The notes under the pieces were generated by a model. That model saw only the letters and a program-made list of their open reading frames with translations. It was not told the DNA's origin and did not search any database. The position numbers and the translations under genes are program-made. Shown here in pieces: positions 23,400-35,100 of a stretch of 64,000 bases of DNA (positions within the stretch are counted from its first letter, which is position 1; each line of letters opens with the position of its first letter). The stretch is from Isoetes taiwanensis (lineage: Eukaryota > Streptophyta > Lycopodiopsida > Isoetales > Isoetaceae). The DNA lies in contig JAJEKV010000001.1 in the NCBI GenBank assembly GCA_021234155.1, forward strand, positions 3,062,007-3,126,006, in the 5' to 3' direction.

Positions 23400-24910
23400 T
23401 TAGTCACTCCCATCATCAGTTAAGTCTACAACAACTTTGGGCCCTGTTAGATCAACTACATCTCTACTACAAGGTCTTGAAGATGGAGAAGGCAAAGGGG
23501 TCGGTCGTGAATTAGGTCGAGACAGTGGGGATGGCAAAGGTTGGACTTGTCGCATGGGAGATGGTGGAGGTTGCCGATGATGCTGGGGAGACGGTGGAGG
23601 TTGGTGTTGTCGATGCTGTGGAAGGTTGGAAGGTGCATCACTTGTGGAACCCTTGTCAACACCCTTGTTGTCTTTAGGGCGAGGTTCCACTTGCCCTTGC
23701 CCTTGCTCTTCATCAACTCTGCATAACCATAGCAAAAAATATAAGACCAAAAATATAAGACCATTGTCTTCATGACCATAGCAAAAAATATAAGACCAAA
23801 AATGTAAGACCATTATATTCATCACACCAACTTAAAAGATAAGCATTCCATCACATCCAACACAAATAATATTCTCACAAAGAAAAAATCACACAAAAGG
23901 CAGAAAAAAAAGCCCAACAAACGAGCCCTCGATTTGGTCCACGTGGACGAATGAGATTCTTGGGTTTTAGGGTTCTTACTTGTGCTTTCGTTTGACGAGA
24001 AATCTCTGTAGAGACGCCCTTCTAGCCTGTCTGATCGGAATAATTCCTGCACCAAAAACAGTTTTCAATTCGTGCGTTCGAGCTTTCAGCAATGGGGACA
24101 AAAGCAAAAGCAGAAGATGCACAGAAAAACACCATAAAAGGAGATCCTACCTTGTGCAGAGTCCAAAGAATTTTTGGGTTCTTCTATTGGAGGATTTGAT
24201 GCCGGAGTTGGGGCCACAGGAGGCGCCGGAACTGTATCAGGGGGGGCATTTTGGTCCCGAGAATCTGTGCTAGTAAATGTACTATTCACTACACTGTTAA
24301 ACTCTTTGGAAGTAATATCTGTAGTACAAGCTGTACTGCCGGAAATGGGCTCTAAGAAATTAATGGGCTCCAAGAAATTTTCCCCTTCTCTAGATGCAGA
24401 GGCTGCTGCTACTATCATCACTGCCCTTGCCTGCCAGAGTTCCTAAAATAAATTAATGCATCTACCAAAGAAAGGACAATAACAAAAAAGAAAAGAACAG
24501 AAAATGAATGCTCTGCTCTGGAACGAGGTTTCTTGCTCATACTTACCGCATCTTCTGATACTCCGTTGTATACATTGACTTGGCCGTCAAAGAATATTGT
24601 TAACTGTTTCTTCCTCCTTGGAGTAGCAGATTGAACAGCTTTTTGTTCCTCAGCCTCATTTTTTCTTTTCTCAACTATTTCTGATCCTATTGAAAGGCGA
24701 AGATCAAGTGTAAGGCATCCATTTTCCTCTGTAACCCCATGCTTTACATTTCTGCTACAACTTGAGGACATATTACACTCTTCACTTGCAAGGCTTGAAG
24801 CTTTGAAAAAGTCAGTAACCTGCAGATCTTGCAAATTAGAAACCCTGCATTTTTCTGGCCAGCAAAAGATTACTAAAACTTACTTGGCTTGAATCTCCAT
24901 TTTCATCCAT
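23400..24910 (-). CDS. JAZ/TIFY jasmonate-signalling repressor, five exons, complete
   Basis: JAZ proteins are nuclear repressors that bind MYC-type factors and are destroyed through COI1 when jasmonate is sensed. Exons on the minus strand are 24910-24884, 24819-24547, 24442-24151, 24046-23980 and 23718-23400. They join in frame to 325 residues. Residues 45-51 (LTLDLRL) form an LxLxL EAR motif, which in other JAZ proteins binds the co-repressor TOPLESS directly. The TIFY domain runs from about 81 to 118; its core reads TIFFDG (83-88) where the family has TIFYxG. A Pro-rich stretch with PPDTVPAPPVAPTP follows. The Jas motif is at about 201-221 (PIRQ, then ARRASLQRFLVKRKHK). It is split by intron 4, the position of the known Jas intron. 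The usual C-terminal X5PY end of the motif is missing; the last exon is rich in Pro, His and Gln and ends with VVDLT (307-311) and VVVDLTDD (315-322), which look like SUMO-interaction motifs. The start is the first ATG giving this reading; the first exon codes only nine residues. Confidence 0.94.
23726..23823. repeat. 49-bp tandem duplication in JAZ intron 4
   Basis: Two copies (23726-23774 and 23775-23823) contain CATAGCAAAAAATATAAGACC and differ at a few positions. On the gene strand they give a U-rich tract just upstream of the acceptor TATGCAG used by exon 5. Only the copy next to exon 5 carries that acceptor; the other has a changed sequence there. Confidence 0.9.
23937..23948. promoter_or_regulatory. 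Palindromic G-box in JAZ intron 4
   Basis: GTCCACGTGGAC is a perfect 12-base palindrome with the G-box core CACGTG, the preferred site of MYC2-type bHLH factors. It lies about 30 bases inside the Jas intron. JAZ genes are known MYC2 targets, so a feedback role is possible; this is inference from the motif alone. Confidence 0.4.
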
Positions 24911-25380
24911 AACAAATCCTCAAACCTTCAAAACCCCAAAAAAATGTGATCCGCAATTCAAATCTACTAGATCTTATAAACTTAATTTACTTAGAATCAC
25001 AAACTCATAGTTAACTCTTGTGCTAAGTAGGGATTTCCGGCGGTAAGAAGAATAAGTCATTCTGCCTCGAATCTGCACCATTCTGGTCCAAATCTGCATC
25101 AGATTTTTCCAAAAATCTTAACATATTGGGGCGCTAATTCTAGGCCCGATTAAGTGGTATACGCAAAAGCTTCAACCGCAGCGTTGGTCCTCGCTGCAGA
25201 AGCCGTGCTCTCGGAAAGGGCAGGTACTACTATGCTTGCTGCCACTGCCGCCATCTGATTAGACGGAATATTCTGGATAAAGATTCTGCAAAACATTTTT
25301 GCACGTTTTTAATGCTGGTTAATGACATACTATTAAATATTAGATATACAATAACATTATTTCCTGTGGTGACTTGTGGC
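24911..25380 (-). promoter_or_regulatory. Upstream region of the JAZ gene
   Basis: The 470 bases before the JAZ start codon contain no competing open frame. No CACGTG box is seen here and no TATA box can be named with confidence. A LINE tail begins about 560 bases upstream of the start codon, so the native promoter may be short or disrupted further up. Confidence 0.35.
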
Positions 25381-25492
25381 ATCCTGGGGCTTATTAGAAA
25401 ATATTATATGTGGCCCAAGATAGAAACCTAGCATATGGCTAATGTATAGAGCTCATGTACTGCAAAAAATACATTCTATTCTATTCTATTCT
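25381..25492 (+). mobile_element. Short LINE 3' end with (ATTCT)n tail
   Basis: A stretch ending in GTACTGCAAAAAATACATTC passes into about four ATTCT pentamers (25473-25492). This looks like another short 3'-end insertion on the plus strand, with the same tail type as LINE A. The body is too short to assign to a family, and its left edge is uncertain. Confidence 0.5.
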
Positions 25493-26277
25493 TTTTCTTT
25501 GACACGCATAAATAACCTCAATTGTCAAATTTAACGTCTGCATCACATCCTTGCATAAGAGAATTGTATGATGGGCGACATCCCAGCGCGCCGCTGAGGT
25601 GAAATGTCGCCCAGCAGGTGATATTCTGAACATGAAGTCTAGATGGGAGACGTTCAGCCGTCGATCTTACATCTCCAATGGCTGAGATGAAGTCCCTACT
25701 GAATTCAAATCAGAAAGAAGGGTATGAGAAAAACGGAGGGCCGAATGACGGGCTAAAAAGTGGTGGACGATATTCTTTAGAAGGAAAAAATGACATGTGG
25801 CGCAATGTGATTGAGGGAGACGGTTGAACGTCTCCTAGGCAGAGTTTATATTGGCATGTGTTGACAACCCCAGTTATCGAGGAGTCTAATCCTCCAAAAT
25901 GTGCAATGTGAGGCCCCAGAGCAACATCGACATAACATTGCAAATTTGCAAATGCATGGTTGAAAAATCCAACATGCATTGAAGGCCAGTCCTAACCATT
26001 ATAATGCAACACACATAATTGATATGTAAAATTGCAATATTGATAGAAGGCGTATAATTTTTCATTTCGGTGTTGTAGACTACACCATCATGGATATAGG
26101 AAGCCTACACCTGTCAATCTTCTAACCAAATTTGGAGAATGGGGTCCCAATGAATGGAACATAAGAAGAAAGATAAGCATGTTAACAAACCTAAAATCAA
26201 ATACAAATAGTGCAATGCTTTCATGAATTTACAGCTGAGCTTCAAAAAACTTGCGCCGATGCGACCCGCAGTGCGGC
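25493..26277. other. No recognisable gene
   Basis: A minus-strand frame at 25710-25979 has no known match. Two GGAGACG-containing stretches near 25645 and 25817 share the words GACGTTCAGCCGTC / GACGGTTGAACGTC in inverted form, a weak imperfect inverted pair. Nothing else is seen. Confidence 0.35.
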
Positions 26278-26600
26278 AATGCTTGACGTCCCCTACTTCT
26301 TCCTACGATGCTCCCATAAATTATGAAGAAGCGATTCATCCCACGGCAGCCAAAGCTGGCGAGGGCCATCCACAGCACGCCAATCCCGAGAACAGGTGAG
26401 TGAGGAAGAGTGGATGCATCATTTGCCGAATCTTCATAGCGGAGTTGACCTAGGCTGCGGAAGCCTTGAGTAAACATGAGCACATGACATCAATGCATCA
26501 ATAAAATCACCTCAGAATGGTGAATACATCATAACATAACATCGCGTAACAACAACCATAAATAATAGCAGCAACAAAGGGAACCCTAACCCGAGGCTGG
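26278..26600 (+). repeat. Dispersed repeat R2, copy 1
   Basis: This segment aligns in the same orientation with 41252-41556. Shared blocks in order are ATGCTCCCAT, GAGCACATGACATCAAT, GGTGAATACATCATAACATA, ACATCGCGTAACAACA and ATAAATAATAGCA, then AACCCTAACCCGAGG or AACCCTACCCGAGGG. The right edges agree to within a few bases. A piece of the left flank (26211-26255, ATGCTTTCATGAATTTA) recurs separately at 42575. The copies could be terminal repeats or fragments of an old retroelement; no coding partner is recognised. Confidence 0.8.
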
Positions 26601-29600
26601 CGTTGCCTTGCTTCACTAGCAATTTCTGCGTTGTATTGAGGTGCAGTTAGGCCTGGCGGAAGCCTTGTTGCTCTCTTGGTGTGTGGCTTCTTGTAGTCTT
26701 TCCCTTGTCCCTAATAGATACTTCTAGCTGCCTCGGTCCACTTGCTTGAGGTCTGTTCCTTGTAAGCTCCTGCGCCTTGGACTGCGCCCCGACCTTTGTC
26801 TTGGGATTTATTGCTCTCACACCGGCTTCACGATCTCTTCATTCAAGCCTTCAATGTACCCCTCCCTCTTTGCACTGGTTTTCCTCAATTTATTTTATAA
26901 AGCCTCGGCCTCGATTATTATACGGGCTGTCTTATTGCCTGCTCAACCTCTCATTTGTTGCATCATATGGCACTTGTGTTCTCTTGGTACATAATGGCGC
27001 TAATGCTTTGGCGAACTTCTTGACTCTAGGCTATGCAGCAACTCATGGGCTTTTGGCATAGCCTTTCCACCCAAATCATGGGCTGCTCCCTTGCGGTTGG
27101 CTATTGCTACCCGCCCTTGTCCTTATCCTTCATGCTATAAGCACATTCCCATATTCCCTCATTTCATCCAACCATGCCTGCGGCTTCCATTCCAAACACG
27201 TTGTCTCACGAAGCTATTTCTAACTACGGCTTTCCACACATTGCTTTCAGGTCTTAGGAGTCGGCTTTCATCGATGGTCGTCTTCCATTACGCCCCTATC
27301 GATTTGGGACCCTCCCAGCTGATCTGTGAATTGGATTCTCACAACAACCAGGTCCAGTGGGAGTCGGAACTAGAGTTGGAATCCGTCTTCAGGTGATCAC
27401 CTTCTCAGAAGCTTCTCTTCTTTGCTTTAGCGAAATTTGCTCTGGCGGTGATGTTTGGGTAGTTGAACATTACGGTACGTCCCATTAAGCTGCCGCTCCT
27501 GCAGCCAAGGCTCTTATTTAGTGCATGTCAGGCCTTATCTGCGATTTCTTCTATTACGGGGGTTGGTGCCCTTAGAACTACGGGCAGTTCCTTGGCTGAA
27601 AATTGTCTTGCGGTGTTTGTTCTTCAGTTGTCACATTCCTATGTACTCTAAGCGCATCCACATTGGGTGCACTCGATGATTAGTTCTTTGTTTGTTATTA
27701 TTGCATTTTGTTTGTTTTGATGATATAGTTGTAGGGACAAAATATATCAAGAGAACATCGCGTAATATCACCATTTATATTCATACGATATAATATTTTT
27801 ACATTCAATAATAGAAGTAGAAAATTAAAATTTTAATTCTATTATTGGAATCTTCTATAAAGTTGTCCTCCAAGAATTTCTTCACTTGGTACGTAAAACT
27901 GGCCGCCCAAGTTCACGAGGATGTTGGTGGCGGGTGCTCCTTGGAGTCACGGTCACCAAGTCTTCCACCCCATACTCTCACGTGTGTAGGTTGCGGTGGC
28001 CTTAGCACACTTTTGCCGCCTATAAGGTACCGCCAAAAGTCGAAGATGCTTAATGCTGTTATCCTCTTGACAAAGGATGACATGATCAATGTTTGGGGCC
28101 ATCCAGAGGCATGTTCCAAAGCACGAGAGGGCAATCGGCATCAAAACCCCTTCTTCCCCGTGGGTTGAATTGATGGTGTATGGCCAGCTATCCTTCCATC
28201 CGTGAGCAATGGCAAATAGAACTGAGGGGCTTTCAATGGTACCTGCCTCTGCCTCCTCTCGGATCGATTGCAGCCACATTGTCTTCAGGAGTATTAGATC
28301 ACCAATCGCTATCATTTCACTGTAATCACCAAACATGGACACGGGAAGGACAAATTGATACCCGCCTCTCTTTGTCCATTTGAGGGTACTCTTGTCGAGT
28401 CTTTGAGTAAGTCGCGATCGTTATTTTCCCTCGTTTCCATCCGGTCTTGGTTATATGAACTCACTCCTGCAGGGGTAACTCTGTGAGCCATCATCTACCT
28501 AATCTTGGGTGTAAAGCTTCTATATCTGATTGATGGCGGCGATTAATGCGTCGAGCCTCACGATGTCTTTGATGCAAATCGAGTTTCCGTTACCGATGAA
28601 GTGGTCGAGGTGGGACCTCTTACGACATAGGAGATGTAAGGAGTTCATCTATCCTGTAACCCTTTGTCCACGCACTCTAGAAGGTTCTTAGCGATTAGCC
28701 GTGTAGGGTGGTGCGGATGATTATGGGGGTTAAACCTGTGATGCCCTGGCAAGTGGTGGAGCTGTCCTTGTCGCTCTTAACCCCTCTTCAAAGCTTCGGA
28801 AGGTCCTTGTTGCCTTTCTTGTGTAGGGTCGGCGTCGATGATGTCTTCCGTCAAACCCGTCCTTCCTCTTCTTCTGCTGCAGCTAGCCGTGCTCAAAGCA
28901 TTTGCTCCTCTTCACTAGCTGCCATGGCCATGGAGGCTCAAGCTCTAGGGTTGGACAAAGGGTTCTCCTATACAGGTTTGGGCTCTTTGGGACTGGGAAT
29001 ATAGCTCTGCATTGCGGTGTAGGAGAAATATCTCCTCTGTTCTGACTCTTGACATATAGTGGGCATGGGTAGCCTTATTTTCTAGGTACCTCTATGTTTG
29101 GGATATCTACTTGAGGCTGCCACGAGGAGCCATGCTAGTGCAGAAGTATCCTATGCAAAGGGATGTTGTTCTACTAAGGAGGGCCCTATCTTGGCATAGA
29201 GTGCGGTCATGATCTCTTGGTAGTAGGGATAGCATTGATGGTGGCATCCACATGCGATCTCTTTTCACGAGAAAAACGTGAAGGCAGGAGTTGATGTCAG
29301 CCTGACCACATGAGTAATGGCGTTGTACCATCGCTGAATCACGAGATTACCATGATGTTAGAGCTGTTGGGGTTATCAAGCGGATCTGGCGGCGCTACGG
29401 GGTGAAATGTAGCAGGTGAGGGCAAAGAAGTAGAGGTGCAAATGGCCAGGAAATGAAGCATATATATAAAGGATTAGCAAATTAGAGCCCACTCACTTGG
29501 AAACAATACTTAAGAAATGCATATTTCTTAATAAGCTTTGGGCTTAGAGTTCTGGAATGTTTAAGAGATGACATTCACGAAAAACAAATTAAACCCTACA

Positions 29601-30464
29601 CTATTTCATAGTAGATGGCAATACCTATAGCACATTTGCCCATGTGGAGGCATTGGAAAATTAGTCAGCTAAATATACGTGCACTTTTATCACCAATTAG
29701 AGCATTATGCGCCCCGACATACTTGGAAATACATGGAGCGTCACAATCTTCTTGCACGAGAGTTTTTTAGACATTTCTAGAATTCCTTTTCGGTTTTGTG
29801 TGGATCTTTGGCGAGGTTCTTTGACTTTAGTGACTTTTTTTAGTTTTGCTAAATTTTTAGGCTTTCGAAGGCTTCGGTCTCGATAGATCTTCAAAGCTGC
29901 TACAAAAGTTCTTCGACTTTCTATGAAAATTTTTGAGTTTCTATGAAGAGTCTTTTTGTTGGGCTACTCACGAACTAATATGTGATTCTATTTGTTTGGG
30001 GATATCTATCAATCACGAGGTGCTGCTATACAAATCATAGGCAAATTAGGTTAAAAAGTACATCCTAAGGGATCCTATTGCAACAAATTTCATCGATTTG
30101 GAAGTAGTTGGGATGAGGATTAGGTCTAATTTGAGTGCGACCACTCACACGATTACCTGAGAGCCATTTTCAAAATTTTTGGGAAGTGGTCTGGCACTCT
30201 GTGAGGGTGAATCTGTTGGGTCCAAGATGGCTCAAAATTTACAATCACAGTGTGAAATCCTACCTATCTCACGGTAAATTGGTGTGCCCTTACTTTCTAC
30301 ATTTGGCCAAGAATGCGGCGAGAGAGATGGGTGGTAGATCACTCACTTAGTGCGTGTGTGAAGGCATTTGCAAAAGTTTGGGTAACTCTGGCGCCCTACG
30401 TGAAAGTGGGGTCAAAAGAAACATGACATTTTGAGATTTAAATTTGTTAATTTCAATGCATATA
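26601..30464. other. Decayed region with unassigned open frames
   Basis: The most coherent frame is on the minus strand at 28342-27953 (129 codons, with WKDSWPYTINSTHGEEG). It is followed upstream by other minus frames to about 28990, one starting MAASEEEQML with an Ala/Glu-rich run. This looks like a decayed transposon or host coding region with several breaks, but I recognise no family. Plus-strand frames at 26746-27061 and 28708-29004 are probably chance. From 29000 to 30464 nothing is seen. Confidence 0.3.
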
Positions 30465-32150
30465 TCATTAATAATAATAATAATAATATAACAATAATAA
30501 TAATAATAATAATAATAATATGTAATAATAATAATATATGTAATAATGAATTTTATTAGCGTCCACGGGGGCAAGTAGGCTATAGGACAAAGAAATCAGG
30601 ATCTAGTACAATCATCATAAATGAGAGAATCAAGCCTCTCAGCGTGCTCAATGTAAACTAGAAGCTCGAGATGATTTCCTAATTATAGGCGAAGGAATAT
30701 GTTGAAATAATTCATCGAGCATGCTTCAATCCAATCATGTGATATTTGTACGAAAGAGTGTCATAGCTGCGACAAAAATATATAGCATGTAGGTCTCACA
30801 TCCTCCTTACAAACACATATCCTCACGATCTTACGCAATTTTCAGCCACCTTCCCTTTTCGAAATCATTAGGCGATTGCAGGAGCTCATGCGCATGCGGC
30901 GCAATCGATCACGATTTGCCAGGAAACATGCTATGAAGGGACAAAATACTGGTTTGTATGCTATGGAATACGTCCGGGATTGAAATCCACGATCAACAAT
31001 ATTGGAGTTTCTTTTGGAAGACACATCACGGTATGCCAAGAAGGTGTGCGCATGAACTCTTTTGTATAAGAACAAATTGTGAGCCCCATCAAGTAAACCC
31101 GACTGTAAAAATCCTTATACCGGCAATTTTTGCCCTACTGCTTCAAGCTTCACGGTACGTTAAGTACTGGCCTTACAAAGAGAGCCATCCTTTGCTTGCT
31201 GCTTCTGGTCAAGATAAATTTACACATGGATTGTATTATTTCCAATGGATAAGAACCTGTCGTATAATATTATCTCATAAGGCAAGCTCTTTTTCACCTT
31301 AGGAGTCATGTGTAGCCATGTTTTTTTTGAATTGCTTCAATTTCTTGCCATTTTAGAACAACATAGAGATGGACCCAGTTTCACTAGCATATAGAATGGC
31401 ATGACCAGTGCCTCAAAGAGTTTCTTCCTTGGCTGGCCAATAAGGAGTGATGTGAGCCCGGCTGACACATATTATTTGCCATTCGCGGCAGCTTTCCAAG
31501 GCGGCTGCAGTGCGATATCTACCTTTTGTCCATGGCCTCGCCGTGAACACTTCATGACCGGATATTTGTAGGATTGGAGCACGTTCTACCACATGCCCCT
31601 GGTAATTCAAAAGCATTTATGCATCCCAAAGCCGGAACCTTGAATGCTGGGATTAACTACAAGCTCCAAATTGTAGAGCAAAATTCATAAGCACATCTAG
31701 TTGCCCTTGTAAACGCCTTGGTGAGAACATAAGAGTAGGTCATCAGCACCATAAAAAGAAGGATTACCCGGTTCATGGAAAGAGCGACAGCGGATTCATA
31801 AGAAAATTCTCAGTTGGTCAATATAGAGCGAAGAACAAGGTAGGAGAAAAGAGTGCAACCTTGTTTTACTCCACATCGCCCCGACGAATTAAGTCGGACA
31901 TGCCGGAGACAGATGCAAAGCCCTTCGAGGGGACTGATTACGTATAACCTGCCTATGGCTTGAACCCATTCACCGAGGCACACCAAAATTTGGATTAGCA
32001 CGTTGAGAGTTTACGTGAGGCCTTTGTGTCGAATCTTTAGCAAAATCAACAAAACTGACGAGCGTGCGGTTTCCTTAATGATCTGGCCTCCTCTATCATA
32101 GTCTGAAGGTGTGAGCAAATAATCTATAAAGAAGTAGAGGAAACCACGCG
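30465..32150 (-). mobile_element. LINE, minus strand, reverse transcriptase to 3' end with (TAA)n tail
   Basis: On the minus strand, reverse transcriptase remains start near 32130. A block before the catalytic site reads GCGVKQGCTLFSYLVLRSIL (31875-31815), and the catalytic YGADDLLL sits at 31752-31729. Thumb and C-terminal remains follow to about 30850. The 3' untranslated part ends with GGACGCTAATAAAATTC and an interrupted ATT/TAA array (30465-30545). The 5' end (endonuclease) is absent. Stops and frame shifts are frequent. The 3' untranslated part resembles those at 18176 and 51669. Confidence 0.82.
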
Positions 32151-35100
32151 GAATCTGCAATTTTAATAAGTAAGTAATTAGGTTGTAATTAATACAACTA
32201 ATTGCTAATTATAACATGATCAAAACATATTTTTGTATACAAAGTTACGTAGTGCAATAAGTTAGCGGTCTTCTTTCTTAATAAATCTAGCTAGTTTCAT
32301 ATCCTAGGCATACAAGTTACTCTTTGCATGGAGGCACATGCTGAGAAGTCTTCAAAATCTTTGTACTAATCTCTTTCTTTCTTTGCGGGGGTTCCGTATG
32401 TATTAGTAGAATACATGTCGTGGAGCAGGAGAAGAAATTTTTGAAAAAAAACCAAATGCGTATACATGCGAAACTCATACGTTTTAAGCGCCCGAGATAG
32501 CATCCATTTCCTGATCCAGAAGGATAAGTTTTCTTGGGTACTAAAGTAAAAGTCACGTTTAGGGTTTGAATCAGAAGCATACATACCCGGCGTTTAAGTT
32601 TGTGTTTTGAGGAGGTAATGTTTTTGAAGTTTTTAGATCCTATACATATATCAAAATCTAGCCGCGAGTTTGAGTCATGAGCGGATTAGGAAGTAGTTAG
32701 ACGGCGGCATAAACCATTGTTTGGTACATTTGATTTTAAAGTCCATTTGCATTGTTGATGCTCTTTTTCGCGGGGCCAAGCTTCCCTTTCTTACATTTAG
32801 GCCTCCATTCTCGAGGTCCAGTGGTGGAAATCCTGGTTTTAGAGGGTTTTGCATCTAGAAGTAAGGGTCACGGTTAAGATCGGTTTGTGCATGCATGTCG
32901 TGTATACATTCTACAAGCATATCTCTAATATTATTTTCTTTGTTTCTTTGCTTGTAATGAGGTGAAGAAAATGGAAAGGGCGATAGTTGTTAAGGTGAAT
33001 GAAAGGTTGTGGAATGGTGTGACCTTGGCACCATTGATGGTGTCCAAGAATGCACTTACGTGGATATCGCAATGAAATAAAACGGAGACGGGGAGCCTCT
33101 TGGAGGATGAGAAAGAATTTGTATTTCTTGGAGATAGGGAAGTGGCAGCCTTCCGTCAAAGCCGGTAAGGTTTAAGGTTTTGTGTGTGAGGTTACTTTAT
33201 CGAGGTGGTTAGAGGCACACCACAAAAGAATTTGTTGAGAGCATTTCATCTCAAAATCTCCAATTTGAGATGGTAGACCCATCATAATTTCTCGTTGAAT
33301 CTATCAGTTAGCGCTATCCAAGTTAGCAACAAGGATTTGATGTTGCCAAATGGCAAGTTGCTTTGAGTTGAGGTTCAAATGCTGCGTGAGAATCGAAGAG
33401 CGAGTTTAAATTGTGTTCTTATGATGCCCATGGTAAACCCGATTATTTGCTATTTGGTGTAGCGAATGTGAGAAGCGTTATGGTAAAGGTGGAGATGATA
33501 CCTTGTGTGTAGCTTTGAGAATAGCGACCACTTGAAGTCAAAGGGTCATCTTAGATAATTCACAGTAACTTCAAGTGTGGCGAGAAAAGGGAGGCGGGGT
33601 TGTGGAGGAAGGAGGATCGACCTTGCAATGTTGAGGGAGAATTTGGACATTTGCAAGGAGGAATCAAACTCTAGTAGAAATTACATTAGATCTTTGCCAT
33701 TGCAAAGTTTCAAGGAAAGAAACTAGAATTTTTGATGTTGTGTTCAAGCTTTATGAGGAAGCGGCGTTGGTAGATATGCTAAACTTGATGACATTAAATT
33801 GTTGTTTGTACCATGTGTGAAGGCTTCTTATTTGTTTCCAAGGCTGGAAGTCTTAATGGCCACATGAAGATCATGTATTCTATCTAGGGAACAACGTGCA
33901 TCTTTGTCATGAATCACGGGTATGGGTCAGTAGCCGAGCGACAAAAGAGGTAGCGAGGCGAAGGAAATAGGTTTGAAGCCGGACCACTTAACAAAGGAAA
34001 TTTGCATTCTTTTTTTTGCAGAGGTAACCTCTATTTTATTTGTTAGAAGTAGTGTTGAAATTCACGTTTTAAATTGCTATAATTGAATAATCTCGGTGAT
34101 TGATTTCGATTTTTGACATGGCCGACAAACACTCAGAGTGCCCTCCAAGCTCGGCGATAAGCTTCATCTGAAATGTGATTCCGTGAGTACTCTTAGTGGC
34201 TTCATAAGTGGTTTGTATTTTAAGTTTGTAGGGTATCTAGGGTTTCATTGTAAGTATTTAGGTACTTGAGAAGCGTCCTTGGCTCTACTATCTTTGGGGC
34301 TTTTAGCGAGAACAAATATAAGTAGTAGGTAAAGTTAAGGATTTAAGACCCTTTTATGTGAAATTTGAAAGAAGGAACTTACATTGGTATTGTGAACTGC
34401 ATTGCGACGTATTTGTAGTCGAGGCGAGGGTTTAATAGAGATTAGTGGCTACGTTTAGACATAAGAAATACAAAGAGATGGATCATAAAGGTGAACCCTT
34501 TGAAAATTATCAATGTTCTTTATGTCTTTGCTATTAGAAGAGAGGGATTTTTACATGAGTGCATAGGCAGGACCGTGTAATTGTAGGGATTTAGAACCAC
34601 AAAGTTATGTATTAGATAGGATTACACGAATGCAATTGAGATCAGAAAATGGCAGTCTGGAGTTTAAGCGCCAGGATAAGGAAGTTACATAAAAGGAATT
34701 AATGTTTTCCAAAATGAGGATTCTTTGCATTGTCCATCAGAAAGAAAAGGAATAAGCTAAGAGAGTGCAGGAGGAGTCCAATGTGAGCGAGGAAAAGATG
34801 TCGGCCAGTTACGCGGGACATAGTGGAGCACATGTGAGAGTAAATTTAGTGGAAAACCAGCTCTTTGGAGTTTTCTAAGGGACATAGCTCAAAACATAAT
34901 CGGACAGGGCCACCGCAAAGAAGATATAGGAAACCTAGAGCATTATTTTGAAACAATTAAGATATGGGGAGGAAGAAGAATGCACAACCTTTTTTCTCTC
35001 AATTTCGAGGTCAGGGAGTATGTCCACACCACTGTCAGCTCCACCGCGAAGCTTCTTTTTAAAGGTGAGTCTTAAGGAAGAAACATTCCAAGCATCTTGC

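Noticed and set aside
23456-23779. Minus-strand frame overlapping the last JAZ exon and intron in another phase
   Set aside because: The phase used by exon 5 is fixed by the Jas motif join and gives the VVDLT ending; this frame is a shadow.
1099-24910. A functional defence-gene cluster of AspRS (IBI1 type) and JAZ
   Set aside because: The genes are 20 kb apart with transposon remains between them, on opposite strands; joint presence is most simply coincidence.
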